A stretch of 64,000 nt of DNA from contig NZ_ARYJ01000001.1 of the NCBI RefSeq assembly GCF_000685215.1, positions 248,001-312,000 of the forward strand, in the 5' to 3' direction. The translations under genes were made by a program, and so were the position numbers. Under the pieces are notes generated by a model. It did not search any database, was not told the DNA's origin, and worked only from the letters and a program-made list of their open reading frames with translations. This document shows positions 43,508 to 51,268 of this stretch, piece by piece. The stretch's first letter is position 1; the number at the start of each line of letters is the position of its first letter. The stretch comes from Hyphomonas jannaschiana VP2. Its GTDB lineage: Bacteria > Pseudomonadota > Alphaproteobacteria > Caulobacterales > Hyphomonadaceae.

Positions 43508-43606
43508 GTCATCCCGGAATTTGCGCAGCAAATATCCGGGACCCAGTGCGTCGTTTCGAACCGGGAACCAGGCCCCGGATAAACCCTGCGGGCTTTCCGG
43601 GGTGAC
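43508..43606. repeat. GTCATCC inverted-repeat element, uninterrupted copy
   Basis: Starts GTCATCCCGGAA (43508) and ends TTCCGGGGTGAC (43595-43606), one mismatch from the perfect complement. The first 36 bases of the matching block (43506-43541) equal 10827-10862. At 99 bp this copy lacks the nested repeat of copy 1. It lies in the 411-bp gap between yihY and the 43838 gene. Confidence 0.85.
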
Positions 43607-43635
43607 AAGAGGTGGGCTTCTGCTCTTTGCCTTTC

Positions 43636-43768
43636 ATCCTTCGATGCCCTGCGCTTGCGCTTGGGCCTTCTCGGGGAAATCGCAGTGCGATTTCTTTTCC
43701 CTCGAAGCGCTCAGGATGAGTCCGCACTCCCGGAGCGCTCTTGGCTCGAGCGAAGTCGAAGCACGGGC
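43636..43768. repeat. CTTCGACTTCG-type repeat with internal insertion
   Basis: In reverse orientation this matches the nested repeat of island 1: CTTCGACTTCGCTC, AGAGCGCT, then a 21-base block at 43708-43728 identical to the complement of 10911-10931, and CGAAGGATGA at the far end. An extra segment of about 60 bp containing its own hairpin (AAATCGCAGTGCGATTT, about 43677-43693) is absent from island 1. Confidence 0.75.
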
Positions 43769-43837
43769 GCGGGCGAGCCAGCACCAGCGGCCGGAAACGC
43801 CCCCGCGCTCCGGCAAAATACCTGATTGTCGGCAAAC

Positions 43838-44434
43838 TCAGCTCGTGTCGAAACTGGGCCAGTCTTTCAGCGCTTCGATCAGCTGCACCGTCAGCCCGCC
43901 GGAGACGAGGGCGATGGCCGCGGGCAGACGGTGCGCGTGCGGGATCGGCGGCACGTGCGGTCTCGCCTCACCCGCCGCCTGCCAGCGCTGGATCGTTCGG
44001 GCGAGCCGCCGTGCGCGGCGCCTGTGATGCTTCAGCGTGTCGAGCATGGCCTGCCACCGCGCGATCAGCGGCGCGGCGGGCACAGGCCCGCGCATGGGCA
44101 CCGTCACAGGCCCTTTCATGAAATGCGGGCATGGGCGCGATGGCGCAGACACCATGGTGAAGATGTAGCGGTAGTCTGCGTCTGCCTGCTTGGGCTCGTA
44201 ATAATTGCTGCCGATACGGGGCTTCAGAGGTGCCAGCTTCATCTGCAGCGCGATCAGGAAGATCAGACGGCGGAGCAGCACGGCCAGCCGCTTCAGCTCC
44301 ACCCGCACGCGCCGGTTCACCGATTTCGAGATCGTCTCAGGTGTCTTGTACAAGTCGGCATTCACACCCGCCTCGGCAATCGCGCGGGCGAGCGTGTGCC
44401 AGGCCTGGGAGAGGAAGTCGGTGGGGTCTGTCAT
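43838..44434 (-). CDS. Hypothetical protein in a repeat island
   Basis: 198 residues, very basic, with a helical N-terminal half (AWHTLARAIAEAGVNADLY; LKRLAVLLRRLIFLIALQMKLAPLKPR) and an Arg/Pro/His-rich second half (TLKHHRRRARRLARTIQRW; PHVPPIPHAHRLPAA). No family recognised. A hydrophobic stretch near 50-65 may associate with the membrane. It is flanked by repeat elements on both sides. The gene has no good ribosome site, but the open frame and consistent helical design favour a real protein. Confidence 0.55.
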   Translation of the reverse strand: MTDPTDFLSQAWHTLARAIAEAGVNADLYKTPETISKSVNRRVRVELKRLAVLLRRLIFLIALQMKLAPLKPRIGSNYYEPKQADADYRYIFTMVSAPSRPCPHFMKGPVTVPMRGPVPAAPLIARWQAMLDTLKHHRRRARRLARTIQRWQAAGEARPHVPPIPHAHRLPAAIALVSGGLTVQLIEALKDWPSFDTS

Positions 44435-44480
44435 GGCGGGAAGAGTCGCATGGGGCGCTTATGGGGTGGATTGAGGAAGG

Positions 44481-44640
44481 CCCTCACCTCCCATCGCTGG
44501 CGCGATGGGCCCCTCCTCTCCCGCAAGCGGGAGAGGGGTGAAACCGGCGCCGCCGTTACAGGTTTGCTGTCTGGAAAGGATAACCCCTCTCCCTCCGGGA
44601 GAGGCGGGACCCGCGCCCGTGAGGGTCTGGGAGGTGAGGG
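44481..44640. repeat. 160-bp element with perfect 13-bp CCCTCACCTCCCA terminal inverted repeats
   Basis: CCCTCACCTCCCA at 44481-44493 is exactly complementary to 44628-44640. Inside are two smaller hairpins: CCTCTCCCGC-AA-GCGGGAGAGG (44515-44536) and CCCTCTCCC-TC-CGGGAGAGG. The CCCCTCTCC theme resembles the 11394-11510 element. MITE-like; no transposase frame inside. Confidence 0.85.
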
Positions 44641-44700
44641 ATGGGTCCTGAACTATCCTCTCTCAGAAGTGCATGACCAGAGGCGCACCAAACATGACTT

Positions 44701-44758
44701 CGCCATGACTATGTATGATCAGCCATGATTATACCGGACTAAGCCGGACTATACCGGA
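44701..44758. repeat. 58-bp CATGA-rich repeat, copy 2
   Basis: Contains CCATGACTATGTATGATC-type blocks followed by two ACCGGACT/GCCGGACT units. Matches the reverse complement of 10728-10785 at 45 of 58 positions. It lies about 110 bp before the CHAD gene. Confidence 0.75.
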
Positions 44759-44870
44759 TCAGGACGGACTGGAGACTGGCCCCCGCCCCGATTCCACTCT
44801 CAAGCGTATCGCTTTGGCCGCGATGCCGGGTTGCGATACAAAACGTCTTCACCGCAAATGAGATGCCGCC

Positions 44871-45773
44871 TTGTCCTATTCCTTCCGCCTGTCCGATCAT
44901 TCCCTGACCCATGGGGTGCGCCGCATTGCGCGCAGCCAGATCGAAACGGCGATTGCCGAGATTGACGATGAGACGCTTGGCCCGGTGACGACCGTCCACC
45001 AGCTGCGCAAGCGGTGCAAGAAGATCCGCGGCCTCGTCCGGCTCGTGCGGCCGGGCTTCAAGGCCTATGCCGATGAGAATGCCGCCTTCCGCGACCTGTC
45101 GCGCAGCCTGGCGGATTTGCGCGACGCAGGCGCTCTGCTGGAAACGGTCGGCGCGCTGGAGGCGCGGTTTGGCGAGGTGATTGGCGGCAATTTCTTTGCC
45201 GATGTGCGCGAGACGCTCGCCGCCGGGAGCCCGCCCGCAGACGATGTGCATGTCGCCGAGCGCCTCGCCGGGGCGCGGGAGGCGTTCGTCGCTGCCCTCG
45301 CCCGCACCGATGACTGGAAAGTCAAAGGCAAGGCGGCGGACATTGTCGGCCGCGGTGTCGCCCAGACCTACAAGCGCGCCGTGAAGACGCTGGCGGACGC
45401 CGAAGACGACGGCACGCCGGTGGAATTCCATGAATTCCGCAAGCGGGTGAAATACCATTGGTATCACATGCGCCTGTTGAAACACGTCTGGCCGAAAATG
45501 ATCCATGCACGGATTGTCGAGGCGCGGCATCTGGCAACGTCTCTGGGCGACCTGCATGATCTGGCCGTCTTCCGCCTCACCGTGCTGCCGATGATCGAAA
45601 ACGCCGATGCAAAAGTGGGCGAAGTGCTGGGCGGCCTGATTGAGGCGGAGGAAAAACGCCTCGCGCCGGACTGCCTGCACCATGGCCACCGCCTGTTCGC
45701 GGAGAAGCCGCGCCCGTTCGGCGACAGTATCACTGCCTACTGGACCACCTGGCAGGACACGGCGCGCACCTGA
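44871..45773 (+). CDS. CHAD domain protein
   Basis: 300 residues with a TTG start at 44871: ATGs at 44858 and 44863 are out of frame. CHAD domains are histidine-rich helical bundles that bind polyphosphate: VHQLRKRCKKIRGLVRLVRP and EFHEFRKRVKYHWYHMRLLKHVWP are the two hallmark repeats. No CYTH partner domain is fused or adjacent. The role is probably on polyphosphate granules. It lies downstream of the second repeat island. Confidence 0.9.
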   Translation: MSYSFRLSDHSLTHGVRRIARSQIETAIAEIDDETLGPVTTVHQLRKRCKKIRGLVRLVRPGFKAYADENAAFRDLSRSLADLRDAGALLETVGALEARFGEVIGGNFFADVRETLAAGSPPADDVHVAERLAGAREAFVAALARTDDWKVKGKAADIVGRGVAQTYKRAVKTLADAEDDGTPVEFHEFRKRVKYHWYHMRLLKHVWPKMIHARIVEARHLATSLGDLHDLAVFRLTVLPMIENADAKVGEVLGGLIEAEEKRLAPDCLHHGHRLFAEKPRPFGDSITAYWTTWQDTART

Positions 45774-45863
45774 TTTCCTCTTGAAACGGGCAGCGTCCGG
45801 TTTTATCTCCCCAGTCTCTCGTGTTGCCGCGGCTGCTGAACCCGACAACATGAGGAAAAGACG

Positions 45864-46400
45864 ATGTCACACCCCGCAAACCGGGCCGCACGCCGTGTGG
45901 CTGCCCGTAACCATAACGGCGACCGCAAGGTCGAGCCGACCTATCGCGGCTTCGAACAGAAAAGCTGGAAACTGATCTACCGGCGCGCGAACAAGCTTGG
46001 CCGCGCGCGCCAGATCGGCAAGATATGGCCGCACCGGGAATGGGAGAAACTGATGGCCGATGCAGAGCCGGTAAAAGTCCTTTTCGTCTGCAGCCACAAC
46101 AAATGGCGCAGCCCGACGGGCGAAGCCATGTTCTCCCGTGTCGCCGGCGTCGCCACCCGCTCAGCCGGGACGGCGCACAATGCCCGGCACAAGATCACCT
46201 TGGCCGACATCCGCTGGGCCGACATGATCCTCGTCATGGAGGACAAGCACGCACAGCGCCTGCGCGCCGATTTCCGCCAGGAAGTCGCCTACAAGCCCCT
46301 GCACGTGCTGGAAATTCCGGACGACTACCAGTTCATGGAAGACGAGCTGATCGGCCTGCTGCGCGAGAAATGCGAACCGCTGATCTTCGGGACGGCGTAA
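45864..46400 (+). CDS. Low-molecular-weight protein tyrosine phosphatase family protein
   Basis: 178 residues, or 115 if started at ATG 46053. The phosphatase loop is VCSHNKWRS, Cys76 to Arg82 with the required C-x5-R spacing. A shortened LMW-PTP (about 110 residues) ending EIPDDYQFMEDELIGLL supplies the Asp. The N-terminal 63 residues are basic and have no counterpart in the short family members. Both possible starts have a good ribosome site (GAGGA before 45864 and GGGAG before 46053), so length is undecided. Confidence 0.82.
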   Translation: MSHPANRAARRVAARNHNGDRKVEPTYRGFEQKSWKLIYRRANKLGRARQIGKIWPHREWEKLMADAEPVKVLFVCSHNKWRSPTGEAMFSRVAGVATRSAGTAHNARHKITLADIRWADMILVMEDKHAQRLRADFRQEVAYKPLHVLEIPDDYQFMEDELIGLLREKCEPLIFGTA

Positions 46401-46430
46401 ACGCGGCTGGCCACGGGCAGCCCTTGGCCC

Positions 46431-46436
46431 TATATA
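46431..46436 (+). promoter_or_regulatory. Candidate -10 box of rnpB
   Basis: TATATA ends six bases before the expected start of the RNase P RNA. A possible -35 (CTGGCC, 46407-46412) is poor, so only the -10 is proposed. Confidence 0.35.
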
Positions 46437-46441
46437 CCTCG

Positions 46442-46818
46442 CCAGACCAGACGGCCGGGCAGCCGCTGGTATGCTGGTAACGGCATGCTGGAGGAAAGTC
46501 CGGGCTCCAGGGATACAGGGCGACGGCTAACGGCCGCCCGGCGCAAGCCGAGGGAAAGTGCCACAGAAAGCAAACCGCCTCCCCCCGGGGAGGTAAGGGT
46601 GAAAGGGTGGGGTAAGAGCCCACCGCGGGACTGGCGACAGGACCGGCACGGTAAACCCCGCCCGGAGCAAGACCGAATAGGGGGCGCGCATGGGCTGTAT
46701 CCCGCCTGCGCCCCGGGTGTGTCGCGTGAGGTGCCTGGCAACAGGCATCCCAGAGGAATGGCTGCCAGACCTGAGCAATCAGGCGAACAGAACCCGGCTT
46801 ACAGGCCGTCTGGTCTTT
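46442..46818 (+). ncRNA. rnpB: RNase P RNA (class A)
   Basis: The RNA subunit of ribonuclease P, which cleaves the 5' leader of tRNA precursors. Visible landmarks in order: the P1 helix formed by 46444-46456 (AGACCAGACGGCC) and its exact complement at 46804-46816; the universally conserved GAGGAAAGTCCGGGCTC from 46491; CACAGAAAGCA near 46562; GACAGGACCGGCACGGTAAACC after 46635; and AGAGGAATGGCTGCC-type late core. Length of about 375 nt is normal. It ends in a short T run. It lies 41 bp after the phosphatase stop, so the region before it must hold its own promoter. None of the frames across it is a real gene. Confidence 0.96.
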
Positions 46819-46841
46819 TATTCCGGTCGCGCAAGGCGCGG

Positions 46842-46864
46842 CAATTCGATCGAGGATCGAATTG
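46842..46864. terminator. Perfect hairpin downstream of rnpB
   Basis: CAATTCGATC-GAG-GATCGAATTG is a 10-bp perfect inverted repeat with a 3-base loop, 24 bp after the end of rnpB and 45 bp from the convergent DUF1428 gene. There is no T tract, so it may be a processing or stabilising hairpin rather than a classical terminator. Confidence 0.5.
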
Positions 46865-46909
46865 AGGAAGAAAAGGCCCGAAGCGCAAGCGAGGGCTTTC
46901 TCCGCATTC

Positions 46910-47263
46910 CTAGGCGTCAAGCACCATGTTGAAGCCGCCAAAGATCATCCGTGATCCATCGAATGGCATTTCCTGATCCGCCATCCGGCTGTCTTCCATC
47001 ATCCGGGCCCACCCGGCATCGCGGATTTCCCTGGATGGCCAGATGGTCCAGGAGAAGACGATGGCTTCCCCGTCCTTGCGCTGAACGGCTGTGTGCATGG
47101 AGTTGATCTTGCCTTCGGGCACATCGTCGCCCCAGCATTCTGCGACCGCAATAGCGCCATACTCCCGGAAGATCGCCGCCGCCTGACGGGCATGCTCGAT
47201 ATAGGCGTCCTTGTTGGCCTCCGGCACAGCGGCCACGACGCCGTCTACGTAACTCATGCTCAT
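46910..47263 (-). CDS. DUF1428 protein
   Basis: 117 residues. Family features: SYVDGVVAAVPEANKDAYIEHA, IFREYGAIAVAECWGDDVPEGK and IVFSWTIWPSREIRDAGWARMM. DUF1428 has a ferredoxin-like (dimeric alpha-beta barrel) fold related to YbaA; function unknown. Its start overlaps the stop of the larger upstream gene (ATGA). It converges on rnpB. Confidence 0.9.
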   Translation of the reverse strand: MSMSYVDGVVAAVPEANKDAYIEHARQAAAIFREYGAIAVAECWGDDVPEGKINSMHTAVQRKDGEAIVFSWTIWPSREIRDAGWARMMEDSRMADQEMPFDGSRMIFGGFNMVLDA

Positions 47264-48426
47264 TCTCCTTGGCCTTCTGGCAGGGTTGGCGGGTAATACT
47301 TGTCGCGCTGATAGGTGCTTTCCTCATCCTTCAGCGGGAACAGGTTTGGCGGGCCGATGAACAATTCATAATTGTAGCTAGCCCCCTTTTCAGCACGGCG
47401 GACGCGAATGGCATCTGAGGCCTCCGCTGGGAAGACAAAACAGAAATCGGCCGGACAGGACGGATCAGCAAGCTGTTCGGCCCGGAAGCGAATTGTGCCG
47501 GCCCGCCAGTCTTCCTTGTTCCATGCCATCAGGTCCGGCTCCTTCTGGACAAGGAGTTCCGCCTCCAGCGTATTCGGCCCCCAATTGGCAGCATCCTTGC
47601 TGACCAGTATCACGATCCGTCCACTGTTCATCACGCCTTCCGCCTGATTGATCCGGATTCTTGCGCCGGACGCATCACGGATGTCCGGGTGAAACCGGCG
47701 GCCAAGGCGGGCCGGGAAATACGCGCCGTCAACATTCGCAAGCTTTGCCCGAAAATATCCAGGTTCTCCCGGATAGGGCTGATACACGTAATTCTTCTCG
47801 CCCAGACGGATCTGCCACAAGGCATCGTAAACGCTGGACTGAATTCCCTTCCAGGCACTGGAGGGCGTCACCCCTTCATTCGTATTCTGCGCGACCAGCT
47901 GACTGGCGACGGATTGATAATTGGCGCCAAACATTTTCCCAGCGAACTGGCCAAGCTGCATCGCCGCATTCTTTTGCCCGGCGCGGCCCGAATTCAGCTC
48001 AGGCGCATTCTGGGCAGCCAGCATGGCTCTCAGGTAGTAGGGCGCGTAGGCGGAGCGGGCCGCCGTGATGTCCGCGTCCGCGCCGGTGCAGGGCCTGCCG
48101 CTCACTTCTGTCTTCGCTTGTTTGCGGTGCGCGTTTAGCATTACCTTGTATTTGGCGAATGTCTCCTCAAACCACGACTGACCAGCCGCAAAATTGCTGG
48201 CTTGTCCTTCCGGCGTATCCTGTGCCGCGTCATTGATCGCCTTGTCGATCGTGCGGACTTCGAAATAATTGAGCATGTTGCAGCGCTCATTCAGCGCTTC
48301 TGCACGCATCCAGGAATCCAGGGACGCATAGGGATCCGGACTGGAAGCTTCATCTTCGGCGTTCGCTGGAACACCCTGAACCAGCAGAACAGCCAGGCAA
48401 ACGAAAGTGAGCCATCTGATATTCAT
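47260..48426 (-). CDS. Secreted hypothetical protein
   Basis: 388 residues from ATG 48426, the start of a signal peptide (MNIRWLTFVCLAVLLVQGVPANAE). The upstream frame to 48483 is not a signal sequence. The mature part has four or five cysteines (NERCNMLNYF, RPCTGAD, DPSCPADFCFVFP) in separate places, a helical N-terminal half and a strand-rich C-terminal half. No known family. Co-transcribed with the DUF1428 gene. Confidence 0.7.
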   Translation of the reverse strand: MNIRWLTFVCLAVLLVQGVPANAEDEASSPDPYASLDSWMRAEALNERCNMLNYFEVRTIDKAINDAAQDTPEGQASNFAAGQSWFEETFAKYKVMLNAHRKQAKTEVSGRPCTGADADITAARSAYAPYYLRAMLAAQNAPELNSGRAGQKNAAMQLGQFAGKMFGANYQSVASQLVAQNTNEGVTPSSAWKGIQSSVYDALWQIRLGEKNYVYQPYPGEPGYFRAKLANVDGAYFPARLGRRFHPDIRDASGARIRINQAEGVMNSGRIVILVSKDAANWGPNTLEAELLVQKEPDLMAWNKEDWRAGTIRFRAEQLADPSCPADFCFVFPAEASDAIRVRRAEKGASYNYELFIGPPNLFPLKDEESTYQRDKYYPPTLPEGQGE

Positions 48427-48502
48427 ATGTGTCCCCGTCCAATGCGGCCAGGCCCAGATCCTGCCAGGACCGTGTCCGTACATTTAATCAAAGAGTCGAC
48501 GC

Positions 48503-49033
48503 ATGAACAAACTCAACGTCATTTCCGGATGCTCCGGCGGGGGCAAGTCGACACTGCTGAAGGTGCTGAAGGCCTGCGGCCATCATGTCGTGGAAGAGCC
48601 GGGCCGGCGCGTTGTCGAGGCGGAAGAGGCGCATGGCGGCGATGCCCTGCCCTGGCTGGATATGGAGGCCTTCCTGCAGCGCACGCTGTCGCTGGCCATC
48701 GAAGATTTCGAGGCCGCCCGCGCCCTGGCCGGACCGGTCTTCTTCGACCGGGGGATCATCGATGCGCTGTCCGGCCTGCAGCACCTGACCGGTAGGGCGC
48801 CGGAAGATGCCGCCCGCCTTTACCGCTACGCCGAAACGGTTTTCCTGGCGCCGCCCTGGCCGGAGATCTACGAAACAGACTCAGCCCGCAAGCACGGGCT
48901 GGACGAGGCGGTCGCCGAATATGACCGGCTGGCTGCGGCATTTCCTGAATTCGGTTATCGAACCCAGGTATTGCCCAAAGTAGCGGTGGCGGATCGCACA
49001 GACCATATCCTGTCCACGCTGCAGCTTGGTTGA
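48503..49033 (+). CDS. AAA_28-like P-loop ATPase/kinase
   Basis: 176 residues. Walker A GCSGGGKS near residue 9; a later FFDRGIIDALSGL (DRG) resembles the AAA_28/NadR-type NTP-binding domain, which includes kinases. WPEIYETDSARKHGLDEAVAEYDRL follows. The presence of a P-loop, Asp-Arg switch and short size suggests a nucleoside/nucleotide kinase or small ATPase; substrate unknown. Divergent from the secreted gene, 77 bp apart. Confidence 0.78.
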   Translation: MNKLNVISGCSGGGKSTLLKVLKACGHHVVEEPGRRVVEAEEAHGGDALPWLDMEAFLQRTLSLAIEDFEAARALAGPVFFDRGIIDALSGLQHLTGRAPEDAARLYRYAETVFLAPPWPEIYETDSARKHGLDEAVAEYDRLAAAFPEFGYRTQVLPKVAVADRTDHILSTLQLG

Positions 49034-49040
49034 TCCGGCG

Positions 49041-49442
49041 CTAGCGGGTTTTCCGGCGGAGGAATTTCAGGCCGGACCAGTCTGAATCCACGGCGCAGAC
49101 TTTCACATCGACCCAGCCGGTGGGCAGGATGATCTCCCGCAGCATGTCTTCGGTCAGGTCCCGGAACAGGGCGGAGCTTTTCTTCGGCCACGACACCCAC
49201 AACATGCCCCCGGGCGACACATGTGCCAGCGCCGGGCCTATCCCCGCCTCCAGATCCGCCCGGAGTGGGCAGAACAGATGGACAAGGTCCGCCGGCCCTT
49301 TCTCAACAAAATCAATGTCTTGCGCCCCGTCCACCAATGCCTGATACGGCCCGGGCGAATTCAGGGGCAGGCAGGACATACCAGGCTTCAGGCCCAGTTT
49401 CTGCCAGAGCGGCTTGCCGGAATAGCCTGCAGGTTTTGGCAT
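49041..49442 (-). CDS. DUF3052 family protein
   Basis: 133 residues. Features: MPKPAGYSGKPLWQKLGLKPGM, FVEKGPADLVHLFCPLRADLEAGI, LWVSWPKKSS and TGWVDVKVCAVDSDWSGLKFLRR, which match DUF3052. It looks like a truncated Rossmann-like protein with no SAM motif. Function unknown. It converges on the ATPase gene. Confidence 0.82.
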   Translation of the reverse strand: MPKPAGYSGKPLWQKLGLKPGMSCLPLNSPGPYQALVDGAQDIDFVEKGPADLVHLFCPLRADLEAGIGPALAHVSPGGMLWVSWPKKSSALFRDLTEDMLREIILPTGWVDVKVCAVDSDWSGLKFLRRKTR

Positions 49443-49546
49443 TTGTCGTCCCCTTCCGGTACAAGCCTGACATCATTCTGGCACATGCTATGCACAAGAT
49501 CCGGCAAAATGTGCGGTGGACCCGGTCAAAGGAGACGGATTCCATA

Positions 49547-50260
49547 ATGCTGAAACGTATACTGCTGAGCGCCCTGCTGCTGGCCATGCCGGCCTGTGCC
49601 AATCAGGAAACGCCCAAGGGCCCGTTGCCGGACCTGCCGGGCAAGGTGCTGATCGTGGGCGATTCCATTTCCCTCGGCCTCGGTGCGATGGGGCCGGACA
49701 AGACCTGCCCGCTGACGCCGGAATACACATCCGAGCGCCACTCCTATGGCGTCCAGGTCGCTGATGCGCTGGGCGTGGACTATGAGATGTTCGCCTGGCC
49801 GGGCATTGGCCTTGTGCACAATTACGGGGACAATCAGACCAATACGATGTCGATGCGCCTGACGCGGGCCGGAGAGCTGGAACGCCTCGATGCGACCGGC
49901 CCGGTTCAACTTGTGCTCGTCAATCTCGGCACCCATGACTTTTTCCAAAACGACCCGACCGACCGCTTCGTTCCGGCGATGGAAGACCTGCTGGCCCTGA
50001 TGACCATGCGCTATCCGGATGCCACCATCTATGCGCTGACCGGCCCGATGCTGGGCGGCACGGACAATGCCCTCCATGGCCACGCCGTGGAGACGGCGGT
50101 GAAGTCCGTGAACAAGGACTATGACGCAGACATCCGCTATCTCGCCCTGAATGGCGGCGACCCATCCATTGCCTATGGCTGCCAGTGGCATCCGTCCGTA
50201 CCGGCACATGACCATATGGCAGAGATGATCCTGGACGATCTGCGCAGCCAGAACCAGTAG
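49547..50260 (+). CDS. SGNH/GDSL-type hydrolase, secreted
   Basis: 237 residues from ATG 49547; AGGAG precedes it. The frame upstream (from 49223) lies under another gene and is ignored. Signal peptide MLKRILLSALLLAMPAC, possibly a lipoprotein (Cys17, although Pro at -2 is unusual for a lipobox). SGNH blocks: GDSISLG (block I, Ser), WPGIGLV (block II), NLGTHDFF (block III with His in place of Asn-Asp neighbour) and late DHMAEM with HPSVPAHDH (block V His). A likely esterase acting in the envelope. Confidence 0.84.
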   Translation: MLKRILLSALLLAMPACANQETPKGPLPDLPGKVLIVGDSISLGLGAMGPDKTCPLTPEYTSERHSYGVQVADALGVDYEMFAWPGIGLVHNYGDNQTNTMSMRLTRAGELERLDATGPVQLVLVNLGTHDFFQNDPTDRFVPAMEDLLALMTMRYPDATIYALTGPMLGGTDNALHGHAVETAVKSVNKDYDADIRYLALNGGDPSIAYGCQWHPSVPAHDHMAEMILDDLRSQNQ

Positions 50261-50535
50261 TCCGGCGGCCGGCAAACTTACGTACCGCACGTGCCCTCCA
50301 CACGTGCCGGTTCAAGCACAAGGTGCGTGCCGCTCACCGGAAACTGCGCTAGAATCACTCCAAGGAAGATGGGCGGACGGCGCGCCTGCCGGCGACGATC
50401 CCGGTCCGGCAGGCAATTTTTCATGCACGCAAAAATGGCAATTCCGGGCAGACTTAACGGGGCATGAAGGCGTACGAAATCAAGGCAAATCAGCCTAATA
50501 TTTCAGTCTTCGCGTGTCTTTACGCTGCGCGGCTG

Positions 50536-50586
50536 AGTGTAGCGCGTTGACACTTTCAGCCGCGATACACTAGTCGCGGCTACTGA
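50536..50586. promoter_or_regulatory. Overlapping inverted repeats upstream of a TetR gene
   Basis: A perfect 8-bp palindrome AGCCGCGA-TACACTAG-TCGCGGCT covers 50558-50581, extended on both sides by TTTC/GAAA with a small bulge. A second, imperfect repeat pairs AGTGTAGCGCG (50536-50546) with CGCGATACACT (50561-50571), sharing the central arm. The two pairings are mutually exclusive. Either an operator for the adjacent TetR protein or an RNA switch. The other bases of 50261-50644 show nothing clear. Confidence 0.5.
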
Positions 50587-50644
50587 AATCAGATATTCAC
50601 TCCGATAGAAACCGGTTTAACGGTAAAGAGAGGCAGGCCCCTTC

Positions 50645-51268
50645 ATGGCCCGAACACCTGGCGCCCGGAACTACAACTTTGACGCGAAGCGTTCAGCCTT
50701 GCTCGCAAGCGTTATCGACTTTGCCCTGTCCGGTGACATCCAGCGTCCCTCCCTGCGCCAGCTTGCGATGGCAGCCGAAACTTCAGAGCCGACACTGCGT
50801 CATTATTTTACCGACCGCAAAGGCCTCGTCATCGCCATGATGGCGGAACTGGGCGAGCGCGCCCAACCCATCTGGGCGCAATTGTCCGAACCCGCCGCAA
50901 GTGTGGACGAAGCGGTCAGCGCCTGTTTCCAGCACGCCCTGAACCGCATGAATGATGATCTGTTCGTCCGTATGCACGCCTTTGGCATGGTTGAAGGCAT
51001 GGCCGACCGGGATGTCGGGCAGGCCTATCTGGAACATGTGCTGGAGCCGTCTCTCGATTGCGTCTGCATCAAACTCTCCGGCACGCCGGGCTCGCCCGAA
51101 GATCCGAACGAGCTGCGCACAGCCGCCATCGCTATGTTCTCACCGGTCATCATGATGAGCCTGCATCAGCATTTGCTGGGTGGACGCGCCGTGGCACCCC
51201 TGGATGACCAGTCATCTGTCCGGCATCTCAACAACTGGCTGAGCGGGGCTTTCGCAGAAAGCGCCTAG
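50645..51268 (+). CDS. TetR/AcrR family regulator
   Basis: 207 residues. The N-terminal HTH region is ALLASVIDFALSGDIQRPSLRQLAMAAETSEPTLRHYFTDRKGLVIAMM, with the recognition helix ending in LRHYF. The C-terminal ligand/dimer domain is helical. Preceded by GAGAGGCAGGCC 7-14 bases upstream. The leader contains inverted repeats that may be its own operator. The neighbours do not reveal the target. It is convergent with the threonine aldolase, overlapping by 4 bp. Confidence 0.86.
   Translation: MARTPGARNYNFDAKRSALLASVIDFALSGDIQRPSLRQLAMAAETSEPTLRHYFTDRKGLVIAMMAELGERAQPIWAQLSEPAASVDEAVSACFQHALNRMNDDLFVRMHAFGMVEGMADRDVGQAYLEHVLEPSLDCVCIKLSGTPGSPEDPNELRTAAIAMFSPVIMMSLHQHLLGGRAVAPLDDQSSVRHLNNWLSGAFAESA

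Noticed and set aside
46485-46932. Several short frames across 46485-46932
   Set aside because: They lie over the RNase P RNA, whose conserved helices explain the sequence.
48503-49033. P-loop ATPase as a zeta-type toxin
   Set aside because: No antitoxin gene is adjacent and the DRG and NadR-like layout points to a small kinase or ATPase.
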